A DNA stretch of 64,000 bases from Heterobilharzia americana (Eukaryota > Platyhelminthes > Trematoda > Strigeidida > Schistosomatidae), in the NCBI GenBank assembly GCA_944470555.2, contig OX104134.1, forward strand, positions 100,434,701 to 100,498,700, written 5' to 3'. The notes beneath the pieces were generated by a model. The model was not told the origin of the DNA. It worked only from the letters and a program-made list of their open reading frames with translations, and made no database searches. Position 1 is the stretch's first letter; each line of letters starts with the position of its first letter. A program made the translations under genes and the position numbers. Positions 21,480 through 32,764 of this stretch are shown in pieces.

Positions 21480-21890
21480 AAGGCACGTCTGTTGATGAAG
21501 GTTCACATCTTTTCGACTGATCTGCTTAGCGGTCTTCCCAAGTTCTTTTCGGATATCGATGATGTCGGTCAGATTGTGATCTTATCTTAATTGAGCAAAG
21601 CTCTGAAGAAGCCTGCTTTAGAAGCTTTCAACACCTCGTTTCTTCTGCTTTTAACGGCCATGTCTTATAGCAGTATACTTGTTTCTTATTAGGTAGTCGA
21701 AAATTTAGCCAGTCGGTGCCAGAGGTGACTCAATTAAACAAATTCCGAAAGGGCCTTCGGGATCACAGGTGAAAATTCATCAGCAACCTACTTATTTGGG
21801 TTTATATTACTCACCCCCCCCCCCCAAAGTGAAGTGATCAGCGCAATCGACCACTTCTCCCACATTCCCTAGACTCCAAGAGTTGCGTAA
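21480..21890 (-). mobile_element. RTE fragment, C-terminal region
   Basis: Degenerate minus-strand RTE coding sequence. The segment corresponding to ADEISARIQKA lies near 21780-21750, and the equivalents of HLWRRL and the 'cagccatgtt' region run leftward to 21490. A C-homopolymer of about 13 bases at 21814-21826 interrupts it. Confidence 0.6.
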
Positions 21891-21949
21891 TTATTGAGAA
21901 GGCAGTGTGCTGCATGTGATTCTGCTAACCACCAGATGCTGCCATCCCT

Positions 21950-22185
21950 TTAGATGCGGAAATGTTGATCAGGCGTATATAGAAGAAAAGAGATTCTTGA
22001 GTATGATAACGCTACAACATAAACTGAGTCATTAATATAAGTGAAAAACTTGGGCACTGTGGTAGAATGTAATTCCATATTAGATTTGTTTATTTGATGT
22101 AAAGCGCACAGTGATACAGTATTATTTACTTGATTACGTTCCGAGCATAAATTATTGCTCATAATCATATCACATTGATATGAGT
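21950..22185 (-). repeat. dispersed repeat shared with the inverted repeat at 35783-36209
   Basis: Minus-strand sequence around 22185-22080 matches the inner part of the two arms at 35783-36209 (the VNNTVTLC-like segment and following 'gaattacattctaccacag' block), at lower identity. It is a third, single copy of that repeat, so the unit is mobile or was dispersed. Its class is not established. Confidence 0.55.
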
Positions 22186-22940
22186 CACTTAACTATATCT
22201 TCGCTGAGTGATTAGCGCTCACGATTAACTGGTTATACTCGTTGTACAACTTTCCCTAAAGCTATGTAACGAATAAGATGAACGAATCGATGGTATCAAG
22301 TAAGTCGGTTGTGTACAGTGGATCGATGAATACCCACCGATGACACATTGAATGATGGCTGCGCTATATCACGAAATGATTAGGTTAGGAGGTAGTGGAC
22401 CAATTGAATTCAGTCTTCTCGTCCTAGGGCGGATTGCTCGCGGGGTGTGGTCATGTGTAAACACTACTGAGGAGTCATATACTTGATGAAACAGCTCTTC
22501 AGTATTTTCATTAGACTTCGACCCAAGGGGGATGGAGCTGCTGCTAGGAATGACGCTTTAGTCGCAACTCACTAAGCACTTAGTTAATTGTTATATAGAT
22601 GTCATGGTGTAACAGTTGGTTGTAATTATGTCTATCTTGTTGTTGATACATGCTGGTTCCACTTCACATGAGTAATAAATCTACTTCTAGCCGAAGTTAT
22701 AAGCGATCTACTGATTTTCCTGCTGTTGAGATTCTCAGAAAACCTCGTACAGAATTGTGCCTGTATGTGTGCGATACGATTATTAATTTCCCTGATTGGC
22801 TGATCAACCATCTGGTAATTCCAGTCGTACTTGTATCTGCCGAGGCCATAGGTTACTGTAGGCGATCTGGTCATCGTTCCTGTCCGCAGTGCATTATGTC
22901 ACCTTGTGTAACCGTGGAGTAAAAAGCTTCAGAGATAACC
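22185..22940. other. no gene seen
   Basis: Intronic; nothing recognised on either strand. Confidence 0.4.
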
Positions 22941-22944
22941 TATA

Positions 22945-23150
22945 GCAATCCCTGATTAGCTCAGTGGTAATGTATCTGACTCCAGGGCTTAGCGATTCGG
23001 ATTCTCATCCCTACCGGAAAGGTTGCGGATATGTGCCTCGCTGATGAGTACCATCCCACAAGCTCGAAACCTGTGTCAAGCAGAGCTGCGTATCGCCTAT
23101 CGGCTTCGTCCATCTAACCTTCATCGATTCGAGTCTGGAGCGCAACCGAA
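22945..23150 (+). repeat. tRNA-derived SINE-like repeat
   Basis: TTAGCTCAGTGGT at 22956-22968 is an excellent A box; the B-box position (near 23000) reads GATTCGGATTCTCATCC. The segment CTGATGAG...CTCGAAAC at 23040-23070 has the sequence of both hammerhead core strands but no credible stem II between them. It is not a working tRNA. Confidence 0.5.
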
Positions 23151-23394
23151 AACTAGTCACACTAACGCATATGTAACCCACGTCTTTGCCTAATTTTTCA
23201 ACATTTGACTATTGTTGTATGCACGTAAACACTTAGCCGTGTTGATACTAACTAACTGGGAGGTTAAGTGGAGCGTGGTGTCGGCGGTGGTTGGTTTTGA
23301 ACCCTATGATCCACTCACCCGTTCAAAGTCAACAACTCTTAGGCCATTGAAAAGACCGAATTGATCGGTCTGTATTGGGATATGGGCTATTGTG

Positions 23395-23560
23395 ACTCAG
23401 TGGGTAGCTTAGTGTGGATAACGCTCTGACGTTTGAAGTGATCGGTCCTCCGTTCGAGTCCTAGTGGGAGGGCGAGTACATCCAGCTGGGGAGTTAATTC
23501 CAAGTTGGACAAAACACCCGCCAAACTAGATTTAATTGCTAGCCGCTACTCATCATAAAT
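23395..23560 (+). repeat. Sm-alpha-like SINE, degenerate hammerhead
   Basis: An A-box region 'gtgggtagcttagtgtgg' near 23400 and B box CGTTCGAGTCC near 23452 are followed by a hammerhead-like 3' end at 23484-23552. GTACATCCAGCT is present, but the core boxes are changed (CTGGGGAG for CUGAUGAG, ACAAAAC for CGAAAC). It ends TTGCTAGCC as in the copies at 5001 and 32780. It lies 43 bp upstream of the second DDAH-like exon. Confidence 0.6.
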
Positions 23561-23602
23561 GTTTTTTGTCTTGTTTATTTTCATTTCTGCACACAATTTT
23601 AG

Positions 23603-23731
23603 GAAATTGGTCGTGTCGCTTCACACACCTATAAGGTGATAACCCTACCGGAGGATCACGCTGCCAACGTGTTGTACATCAATCATCATCTGCTTCATTT
23701 ATCTTCACAAATGATACCGAAAAGTATTGGA
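23603..23731 (+). CDS. DDAH-like dimethylargininase, next exon
   Basis: Exactly 43 codons, phase 0 at both ends, between a pyrimidine-rich acceptor (tttctgcacacaattttag) and a strong donor GTAAGT at 23732. It reads EIGRVASHTYKVITLPEDHA and then ANVLYINHHLLHLSSQMIPKSIG. The 'LPEDHAANVLYIN' stretch matches the family's conserved 'VPDDxAANCxYxN', and the fusion KQLLK|EIGRV sits where the family has its helix before that strand. The last exon, with the nucleophilic Cys (family motif LTCCS), was not found downstream in the window. Whether the gene is complete is unknown. Confidence 0.8.
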
Positions 23732-23869
23732 GTAAGTTCAACTTGTGATGTTCATTTTATTTCCTTCCTGGCTGCCGCCCAAACTTCAGTAGATAGGTAG
23801 GTGGAACACGGCTGGAATCTGTAGCCCAATGGTTGTTAAATCTCACTCATTGGTTGACTACTGATTGAG

Positions 23870-24240
23870 TTGTCAGGCGTCTGGTTGACACTTTTCCGGC
23901 TGTACACAGACTTTGGGCAGAAGCTTATCTCATTTTTTAGGTGGTACACAATCATGGGACATATGGTTGAGACCGGTGACATACGTCCTTTTGGAGGTTC
24001 CCATGCGTAAGGGAGCATCCGCGGGGAATGCCCTACTACTGTCACACTACCGTCCAGTTGGCAGTACGACTTCGTCCTCGATCCCGCCACTGTTGTACCA
24101 CAACGTAGCGATTCATACGATAACGGTGACTGCTTTTCATCTTAACACTGTCCAGCTTACCTTTCGGGTATGGTGGGACCTCAAGGGAATGAGCACTGCA
24201 GCAACAGCGTGGCTTGTTAGGTCTTTTTATGATGTGCAAA
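23870..24240 (-). mobile_element. RTE 5' UTR fragment
   Basis: Minus-strand leader sequence matching 14690-14890 of the nearly intact RTE (blocks 'tactactgtcacac', 'cagtacgacttcgtcc', 'aacggtgactgcttttcatct' and 'tatggtgggacctcaaggga'). Confidence 0.7.
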
Positions 24241-24499
24241 GGTCAGCATCATCCCGCCTTACAGAAGATAAGTTTTAACATCAGTAACTAGTTGATGTGC
24301 CTCTGGCACTTCAGTAATGAATGAAGCAACTTTGAGTGTCTGGGTGGGGTGGATTAATTTTCTCAAGCTTGTAGATATGCCTCGTGAGTTAGATAGATTA
24401 GTTAGACACATGCTAAATTATAAATGAGGACAGGAGCTCAAAGATGGCGTTGGATGAAGGTCGCACGTGCGCTATATCGCCAATTGACAGAGGTAGGGA

Positions 24500-24700
24500 A
24501 GTGTGAACTTTTGGATTTTGACCCAGTGGCTAGCCACAGAACTCGAAGGTTGTGGGTCCGACCCCTAAAAGGGTCATTGGTGCTCACTGCTGAAGAGTCC
24601 CACACTAGTCGGGCCAAACGGTCGGTGATGAATAGCAACTTGAAATCAATAACATACAAGTTCATAGTTGGTTGTACAAAAAGGAATAAGACTGTGACTA
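24500..24700 (+). repeat. tRNA-derived SINE with hammerhead-like segment
   Basis: An A-box-like 'cagtggctagccac' near 24524 and B box GGGTCCGACCCC near 24556 are followed by 'CTGCTGAAGAGTCCC' near 24590 and 'CCAAACGGTCGGT' near 24614. This is the layout of the SINE at 2560-2760, with both core boxes altered. Confidence 0.5.
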
Positions 24701-24834
24701 CCCTATCTACACCTGAATAGGTGGATTGGCTGGGGTTCGAGTCCGTAATTCATTGTTCAAAGTTTTCAACGTCTAATCCAGTCAATCACTATTCTACATA
24801 TACATGTTCACAGCTTCACTACGTCGAACGAATC

Positions 24835-25020
24835 CCTGGTTCTGTAGTGGGTTACTGGAGCCACTCGACTTCTAACCAGTCGGTCATGAGTTCGAACCCC
24901 GTGTCCCTCCTACCGAGGTTTGAGCGGGTAGCCTGGTAGTAATAGTATGACTAACCGTTACACATTAGGTGTGTGGTGGAGTATCACCTTCTGGATGGAC
25001 GCAGATGTTGTGGAACTCAG
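24835..25020 (+). repeat. tRNA-derived SINE fragment
   Basis: B box GAGTTCGAACCCC at 24889-24901, preceded by an A-box-like 'gtgggttactggag' about 45 bases upstream. No clover-leaf was found. Confidence 0.45.
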
Positions 25021-25261
25021 TTAATCTGGCCAAATTTCAATAGATGGAAACCGGGACCAACTACTGGTTGAAAGTCATCTGTGCCTACAAGAACGGGCCA
25101 CAGCTGCTGGGTGGTAATACAAAAGTAAGGTTGTTGAAGTAAAAATACAGAGCGATTTGGGAATGTTGAGAGATAATGTGTGCGCAGGTGTTTGGGATTG
25201 AGGTGGTAATATCCTTAGAGTAATCACAAAAAACGAGAATAATTATCCTAGTAATAGACTG

Positions 25262-25350
25262 TTAGCCAGTAAGCTATGGCTGGTTGGTTTAGATAGATGG
25301 TTCAGGGGTTCAAACCCTGTTTGTGTGTGGGTGAGGGTTGTGTTTCAATA
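25262..25350 (+). repeat. tRNA-like SINE fragment
   Basis: GGTTGGTTTAGATAG and GGGGTTCAAACCC (25306-25318) are spaced like Pol III A and B boxes. The flanks do not fold as an acceptor stem. Confidence 0.4.
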
Positions 25351-25534
25351 AGGTCTGGTCATCTAACTTTTCCAAAAAGTTTATCTCAGTTCTTACTACA
25401 CAGTGGGTTGTTTAGACATTCGATAATGCCCTAGTCTTTGGTCACAGTGAAAAATACCTGGCTGTTCTGTTTTGTCATACGGTTGTTGAGAGTAGAAAAT
25501 ATGATAGTCTCACCATGTGTGATAGATGTCAAGT

Positions 25535-25990
25535 TTTAGCGAAAGGTAGTGGGCGAGGAAGGAAAGTATGTGGGTGAGGTTATGAACCTTCATCGACTGA
25601 AGTGGCTTTGAAATATACTACACATGAAGAGCTACCACCTGCCTCAGTGTTAGGTGTTAACAAAAGTTGGATTAGGTTGGAAGACGGCTCAGAATGGCTA
25701 CACCAGAACATGGCAATTGTACATGAAATCTTTGAATGGTGGCCTAAGCCATTCAGAGGTGTAAACTACCTGGCTTGGATCGCGGAGACCGTAGGAACTA
25801 ATCTGTGACGTGGGTGAGATCAGTCACAATGGAGATGTTTTATTGACCCTTTCACCTGGTACTGTGAGGTGTGGCAACTTGGAATGATGTATTTGTTTGT
25901 CAGGTTCTACGTTGGTTTTGTTTAAGATCTCATTCTTACGAATAAATTGAATATCCTGTGCTCTTGGGATTGTCACAAAGATCTGCAGTT
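25535..25990 (+). mobile_element. RTE fragment, C-terminal region and 3' UTR
   Basis: Plus-strand 'gttatgaaccttcatcgactgaagtggct' at 25579-25607 is the VNLHRLRW block. The sequence then follows the RTE order (NLAWIAETVGTN for GWGPRDKRNQW, near 25765-25800) into a 3' UTR with 'actgtgaggtgtggcaacttgga'. Dead copy. Confidence 0.7.
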
Positions 25991-25999
25991 CACAGTATG

Positions 26000-27400
26000 G
26001 ATTTTTAGGGTGAACTGATCTCTGTTGTATGTCTTTTTTAATTGGCAAATTTTCACTGTCATGCTAGGCATATCGTCATTAGTGTATGAGAGCTTCACAG
26101 GGGAGTGAGTTAATTAGTTGTCCATAGATATTTACAGCGTGCTACTTCACTTGAGTGTAATTTAATTGGTCGCTCGCAGTGTGCATGAAAGTATGCCGAA
26201 CCTGGTTGGCCGACTGGTATTGCTACTGCCTGATGATTGGAGATGAAATGAAAATTTAAGCGGCGGAGGCGGCAGGATTCGATATCCGGTGTTCAGTGAA
26301 AACGTATAGTAGGTGTAAAGAATAGTACAACACTGTCGAATTACACAACAATCTTATATATACCACAGACATAGAGTGTTCAGTTTGTATCTTATCCTGT
26401 GTCGACATCTTAGTATTGACCTATGGGTTCGAACACCTCGTAGATCGTCTGTACATTGTCGTTGACTTGCACTTCTAACATATCAACCTGCATTCACCTT
26501 CTAAAGGTTATTTGCTCATCTTAGAAATTCACATCAGTCGAAATGGACCATTAAAACCTCGTCACATAATTCGGAGTAACTTGGATTACACTTTACACGT
26601 GTCTTCAGTTGGGATCAATTTGAAGCAGCTGAGTGACATCACTTGAACAGTTGGACAATAACTTTTAGATCCTCCACTTTTGATGTTGGCTCTTCAAGCA
26701 ATCAGATATTTACACGTATGATCACGGGGCGGGTATTCTCGAAACTTTGAAGCACAATGATTGGTTGTGAAAGACGTCAGGGATGTACCACTTTCTATAC
26801 AATGATCTGAATAGTCTGATTGTACATTATAACACCCATTTTTTTGATGAAGAAATGAATAGTACAATGGTATCTTTTGATTTACCGTTGAGACTATTAT
26901 AAAATCGTGATGTCGCTTATTTTGTGGTGGTCGCTGGCAATATGTTTGAGTCGAAAAATGGTTGACTGTTGTCACACAGACTGAGTATAGCTATTTGATA
27001 AGGAACTCAATAGAAATCAACATTTTAGGTCATCATCCACCAGGGTAGTAGCTGTGTACCTCAATTTTTATTTCATGTCACTGTATGGTCAGGAAAAACC
27101 TTATTGGACAGTTTCACCCTGCAGTTGACCAATCAGAATAAACTACTCAACGTTGGACCTAGTGGTTTTATATGTTCATGAGGATTGTTGTATATAAATG
27201 ATTTATTTTTGTCGGATAAAGTATTTACCTTACAGTCACAGGTGAGTCATCGTCTTTCGACGATATTTGTGTGGCTCAGGGAAGTACAGGGTACCTAGGG
27301 AGAACAGTCTCTCTTCATATCCAGTCCACGTTTCTCATTGAATCAGTATCGTCCACATATTTATTATTATTTCACTCGGGGACTTCGGTTTTGTTTCGCA
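26000..27400. other. no gene seen
   Basis: AT-rich sequence with only short open frames on both strands; nothing recognised. Confidence 0.4.
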
Positions 27401-27409
27401 AGACGTGGC

Positions 27410-27575
27410 TATCATTCTTCAGTGGCCTAGTGGATAACGCTTTGATGTTTGAAGCGATATGTACTGAAGGCGAATCTCATTTGGATGTACCCACGTCCAG
27501 CTGACGAGTCACAAATAGGACGAAATGCTCCTCTTAGATTCCACTATGATCAATAAAGACATCTCAAAACACTAT
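27410..27575 (+). repeat. Sm-alpha-like SINE with hammerhead core boxes intact
   Basis: A box TGGCCTAGTGG (27423-27433) and a degraded B-box region near 27470 are followed by the hammerhead segment at 27484-27555. GTAC..ACGTCCAG leads to CTGACGA, stem II GTC...GAC and GAAA. Both conserved core boxes fit the hammerhead consensus (CUGANGA and GAAA), the best of all copies here. Stem III and the expected GUC triplet are altered (CTCTTAGATTCC for GTCCTGGATTCC), so activity is uncertain. Confidence 0.75.
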
Positions 27576-27599
27576 CATACAGTGGATCAACTGAGATAA

Positions 27600-28180
27600 A
27601 AGAAGAGGTGTTCAGGTTGTCACTTGAATCGATCAAGCCGGAAGTTTACTTCCTTGACTAACTCATGTTGATAAATTCTGGCTGTTACCAGGGTATCCTA
27701 ATTTATCCAAATTGCCATTGCAAATCAAAATTATTGACTACAAACAATGTGTACATACGCTGGCTTTCAGTAGAAGGGAACTGAAAGAGATGTGGTCACG
27801 AAGTGAAGTAATAAGACACTATGGTGATAGATGGTGGGTCCTTCTTGCGATTCATCAGTAAGGGGTGTCTGCAATCATACTGAAGTTAGTGTCCTCTTGG
27901 TGATCCCGACCGGTGTCACACTGCAAAAGTCACGGACGTAATCATTTAGCTACTGGAGATACCATGACCTTTTGGAGAACTGGAGTATGTTGACGGGTTA
28001 GTCTCGAGTGGGTAAGCGATTTCGCTGTCGATAGGTCCAGAGTTCCCTACAGTTTGATTCCTGTCATTTGACACCTTAGTTGATGTGCTGTTCTTCTTTG
28101 TTTAACCTAAATTCTTAGGTCGGATACAGAAGGTTTGTTTGACATTTGCCAGCTCACGAGATATCCGACTAACTGTCAAA
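27600..28180. other. no gene seen; possible tRNA-like repeat near 27990-28080
   Basis: A weak B-box-like GTTTGATTCC near 28050 follows an A-box-like segment near 27995. Otherwise nothing recognised. Confidence 0.35.
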
Positions 28181-28189
28181 GCACGAGTA

Positions 28190-28880
28190 GACCACGCTCC
28201 ACACAACTCCCTTTTCTCATGCGCCTCTACGGCTGTGGAACATGCCCATCAAAAGTAGAAGACATCAAGCATTTATCCGCTTCTCACCATACATGTCTAA
28301 GTAGCATGCTCGCGTTTGGTGCAATCAACACCGTGCCACCAATGTTCACGTAAGGCGAATGGTACTTTACTGTACTGCACTGCACTGTACTCTACTGTAC
28401 TGTTCTGATACGCAAGTTGATTGATGACGATGACGTCGTCAACCATCATCCACTGAGATGGCTTCCACATGTACTAGAGGATGTGCCGATCCACCATCAC
28501 CCCGTACCTTGACGTGCGATACTAGGGGAAGTTGGAAGGTGGTGATCAGACCAAGAGCTGGTACCTATTGATGAAGTCCCTGACTGTTGTTCTGAGCCGT
28601 GTAGGGAGGTGTAGACTACCTGCTTCAGGTCCTCGAAGCAATAGATTGATCTGTGGTTAAAGACTCTGTGGCATGGCAAAGATAAATTCACTATTTGATT
28701 GCCTCCAGAGCTTGAATATTTTCACTTACCTTCAAATCGTCGAATTGTCTTTTCTCTCACACCACTTAATTTACTTTGGTATCTCTCTTTTTCGATTCAA
28801 TTGTTCTTTGCACATTACTGGGATATGTGTGACAACGTAAGCTGATCCAGTTTTGTGTACGAGGTCCTACGTTCATGTTG
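28190..28880 (+). mobile_element. RTE variant C-terminal region and 3' UTR
   Basis: Same variant as 20130-20750: RLYGCGTCPSKVEDIKHL and then SASHHTCLSS near 28222-28306, a CTGTA-type tract at 28370-28405, and 3' UTR to about 28880. The part before LPFLMRL, including the CCTA tract, is absent. Stops interrupt it. Confidence 0.7.
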
Positions 28881-31800
28881 TCTGTCTGAACCTGGAAGGA
28901 ATAACGCATACAGCATTATTACATGGCTACACATGTGCGTTTTCAGTTTGTATGTTCCAGATGGATACTGTACTGATAATGAGAGTGTTAACAAATCTCT
29001 ACAAGAGAAAGTAAAGCAAACTACTTTTTTCCCCTTCAATATACAATCTATAACTTCTTCATGTTGGCGGCCTGCTAAAACTGTGGGCTACCTTTTTCTA
29101 TCACCGAGTATATTGCATCAAATTTCTTATTTCTATATTGTTTTAATCGTTTAATTATGTCAACCAATCGTATTGTATATTCTCGCGCGTTTTTAAAATC
29201 ATTACAACCTATCGCTTCGCAAGTTGATAGGAAATTTAAGAAGAAGCACCACGGTGGATGGCAACGAGCTCTGAAGCGTATGACCATAGATCAAATGACT
29301 ATTCCGGAAATACTTAGCACAAACTGCAGGTCGTTGCCGAATAAAGTTGATTACCTTCAGTCACTCTTGTCCACAAATGTTTATCGAAACACGGGTGTAA
29401 TAATGCTGCAGGAAACATGGCTTCATAATCTGTATGATGATGACTTAGTCTGCTTAGATGGTTTCAAATTATTTCGACAAGATCGAAGCTTTTCGAAGAA
29501 GAAATGTGGTGGTGGTGTAGCAACATTTATTAGTACTAACTGGTCGTCCTCCAACTATGTATGCTTCTGCTTCTCTAACGAAAAAATTGAGTGCATTACC
29601 ATCAAATGTCACCCCAAACATTTGAGCAAATACAAATACATATATGTCACAAACATGTATGTCACACCTGACTGCAGTTTCTCAGATTTGTCAACTTTTG
29701 CTGATAAATTCACTGAATTTGCTGCTCCGGTTCTGGGAAACTCCTTGTCTATTGTCTGTGGTGATTTTAACTCATGTGACTACAGTTTTCTATTATCATT
29801 GGGTCATAAAAATATGGTTAACTTTTCCACTCGTCTTGACAACACCTTAGACTTTGCATTTACAAATGAACCTGGCATATATGAAGCCCGTAAACGGGCT
29901 CCACTGCTAAATTCCGACCACTGTATCGTTCGTGTTTTGCCTAAAGTGTACGGAAAATTATACAAGAAAGCTTTTGCATACCTTTCAAGGAAAGTTCAAT
30001 ACAGATGCTATTCACAAGAAAATATATTACGTTTGAGAAGCATGCTTATAGAAACGGACTGGGATATATTTGCTGATGAAGTTTTAGACAACACTATTAC
30101 CAATATCACAAGCTATCTCAGATTCTGTCTCGATATCTGCTGCCCTACTGAAACAATTTACATGAGATTTGACAGACTTTCCTCTCCTCATCTCAAGAGG
30201 CTTCGGAGAGAAAAGGAAAGGTTGTATAAGGCGAGAGATCACCCTGGCGTTAAAAGGCTTAACTGCCTAATTAAGTCTGAAATACAACGTCTGAATACTA
30301 TATACAATAAGTTCTTATCGTGTAAGAACTCTTCCAATATATGGAAATTATTTAAAGAGCTTACTGGTAAAAAACAGATGACAACACAAACTCGTTCGGA
30401 TGTCTGCGCGTTAAACAAGTCATTTATACGTCGGCAAGCTAATTTCACCCTTCCTAATGTGCAAAATCAAGTGGATAGCTGCTTTCCAGGTTTCAATACA
30501 AATGATGTATTTAAATGTCTAAAGTCTTTGAATCCCTCCCAAAGCTTAGGTCCTGATGGTGTTTCTAGTATCATATTTAGAAAATGTGCAGATATTTTGT
30601 GTCATCCACTTACAGATATCTTCAATGTATCGTTCTCTAAAAACATAATACCCACTGCTTGGAAGCAGATAAAAATTGTACCTGTGCCTAAGCCATCTTC
30701 TGGATCAGATGTTACTTTTCGACCCATCGCTATAACTTCCCCTTTTCTGAAGACAATGGAGAAATTACTTCTGCTTGTGATTGAGCCTTCATTGATGGCC
30801 TTCAGAGATCCAAAACAGTTTGCTTACAAACACCGGAGGAGTACTTTAGATGCAGCTACTGTCTTGCATCATAATATTGTTTCTAGTCTCGACAAAGGTG
30901 TTAAGTATGTCCGTTGTGCCTTTTTGGATTACTCATCAGCCTTTGACTCTGTTCCTAGACCACTTTTGTTAAATAAGCTTGCCATAGCTCACACTGATCC
31001 ATGGGTTACAAAATGGCTGCATTCTTATTTTTCTGAAAGGAAACAGTACACTATTCATAAAGGATGCGCTCCACTTCATTGCTTACTGAAGCTGGTGTGC
31101 CTCAAGGTGCTGTACTTTCTCCTTTTCTGTTTTCCTTTTTTTGCACGATTTGCCTTATTCTGTTGAAACTAATTTTATCAAGTATGCTGACGACCTGACG
31201 ATTTCTATTCCAGTAAACTCTTCTTTGGATTGCTCGAAATTAAATGAATTCTTGTCTGAAGTTGGTAAATGGTCTCTCTCAAATGGTCTCAAACTAAACC
31301 CCTCTAAATGTCAGACCGTTAATTTTAGCCTCAGGCGTAAACAAGACTTATGTGAGCTGCTTAAATCTCATGACGCCTGCTGCATCAATGGTATTTCTGC
31401 AGAAAGTAAATCGAGTGTGAACTATCTTGGGTTGTGTTTTACTTCTGACCTTTGTTGGTCGTCCCATATTTTATTGACTTGTAAAAAAATCTTTCGTTTA
31501 ACTTATTACGTAAAGAAATTGAGGCTTTCTGGTATAACTCAACTGCTTCTTTTACAATTTATTAATTCCTGCATTTTACCTATTCTTCTATATTGTTCCC
31601 CATTAATCTTTCCTGGTCTTCTTAAAAAGGACTATGTTATGTTGCGTAGGGCTTTGAAGACCGTCAGCAGGGTGAGTGGTGTGTCTCTGGCTCAACTGAT
31701 TAACACTGTAGTTGATCGACATATAAATTCCTGCAAGCTACTAGCTACAGAAATTTTAACTGACAGTGAGCATCCACTTCATTTACAGCTCTCTCCATGT

Positions 31801-32150
31801 ATCTCCTCAGGGAGGACAAAGACTGTATTCTCGTACAGCTAAGTATAAGAATTCGACTGTACCTTACCTTGCACGTATATTTTGTGAGGAAAAAAGTGTT
31901 AGAACAGAAATCACACATCAACTTTGTGACAGTTAAAAATCTCATTTGAATAACTCAACAATGTAAAATGTTCTCCTTTTTAATATTCTTTGCATTACGT
32001 AAATTCTTATAATAAGATGATTCGAAGTGTTGTAAAGGAGTATGTATATACTTATATTTTGTTGTTGTTGCAATATATCTCGCTGAGAAATCCAAATTGT
32101 ACCACAAGTTGTTTGGAATAAAGTGAATTATTATTATTTCATAAAATTAT
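28880..32150 (+). mobile_element. CR1-like non-LTR retrotransposon
   Basis: It comprises a short leader, an endonuclease-reverse transcriptase frame (29157-31936, broken by three shifts), and an AT-rich 3' UTR ending in AATAAA and an ATT-repeat tail (32120-32142). The tail form and the EN-RT layout are those of schistosome CR1-like elements. A first open frame (ORF1), present in some CR1 elements, was not seen, so the 5' end may be truncated. A decayed relative lies at 38280-38450. Confidence 0.75.
29157..31936 (+). pseudogene. CR1-like endonuclease/reverse transcriptase with three frame breaks
   Basis: The first frame (29157 to about 31070) carries the APE endonuclease: NCRSLPNK (56-63), QETWL (85-89), GDFN (202-205) and SDHC (253-256). 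Reverse-transcriptase fingers follow, with FRPIAITSPF near 30718 and FLDYSSAFDSVPR near 30922. A one-base loss near 31070 moves PQGAVLSPFLF (31100-31132) to a second frame. A one-base loss in the T run at 31136-31142 moves KYADDLT near 31180, with its intact YADD, to a third. One base gained near 31805 restores the final segment RTAKYKNSTVPYLARIF, ending at 31936. Other residues look normal, so the copy is young or the shifts are assembly errors. Confidence 0.75.
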
Positions 32151-32620
32151 GTCACTGTTTATTCTTTTAGATTTTCGAGAATAAAATCAATTATTACCGA
32201 AGTCAAGTACATATTCCTGAGTTGTACAATTGTGGTGTCCCGCTATCAAAACTCGCTTTGTTTGCTGGACCGTTTGGACGTCAAAAAAATATTATTTCAA
32301 CAATTCCTTAACCCAAAAACTGAAAAGAAAATTGACAATTTTTGCATAAAACAACTTGTATCTTGCTTGCTTACATTGTAATGTGTATGATTTTTTGCCA
32401 GTCGTTTGTATCTTTACAAATTCATATGATATGCTTAATGGCGGAGCAGGGGTCGTCAGTCGAGTATACCACTGAGGTATTTCAGTTAGACAAAATGGAT
32501 TAAAATGGTCTCGTATTTTGCTTGTATATCCGTTTTCGACATTGTCTTCGCAAATATGTAACTGTATGGATATTTATGCGCCTTCTTTACTATTTATTTT
32601 TATGTCTTTCATGTTATTTC
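32150..32620. other. no gene seen
   Basis: AT-rich sequence downstream of the CR1 tail; nothing recognised. Confidence 0.4.
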
Positions 32621-32624
32621 AGTG

Positions 32625-32740
32625 AACTTCAGAAGTGGTTTGTCAGCTGCGGATGTACACCTACCCGAGATTTGAACGTCACCATCACATACACTCACAG
32701 AGCTTCAAATGTCAAAGGGTTATTCACTAGGCCACAGAAG
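32625..32740 (-). repeat. Sm-alpha-like SINE, truncated hammerhead
   Basis: On the minus strand an A box TGGCCTAGTGAATAAC near 32735 and B box GTTCAAATCTCGGGT near 32680 lead to GTACATCCGCAGCTGAC near 32650. The second hammerhead strand is lost. Same orientation as the next copy, only about 25 bp away. Confidence 0.6.
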
Positions 32741-32764
32741 CCTGTATTTTCGGTCTTGATATTG

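Larger units (their letters stand above)
2399..23602 (+). other. 21.2 kb intron of the DDAH-like gene
   Basis: The GT at 2399 and AG at 23601-23602 bound an intron that joins two phase-0 exon ends. It is packed with transposable elements: RTE fragments, the nearly intact RTE at 11010-14949, a nested RTE pair at 15340-20750, Penelope-like sequence, tRNA-derived SINEs and microsatellites. No other host exon was recognised inside it, although small exons could be missed. Confidence 0.65.

Noticed and set aside
22945..23020. Candidate tRNA gene
   Set aside because: The A box is good, but the B box and acceptor stem are not; it fits a SINE.
25602..25808. Plus-strand frame MALKYTTHEELPP...
   Set aside because: It is an RTE C-terminal remnant in a shifted frame, not a host gene.
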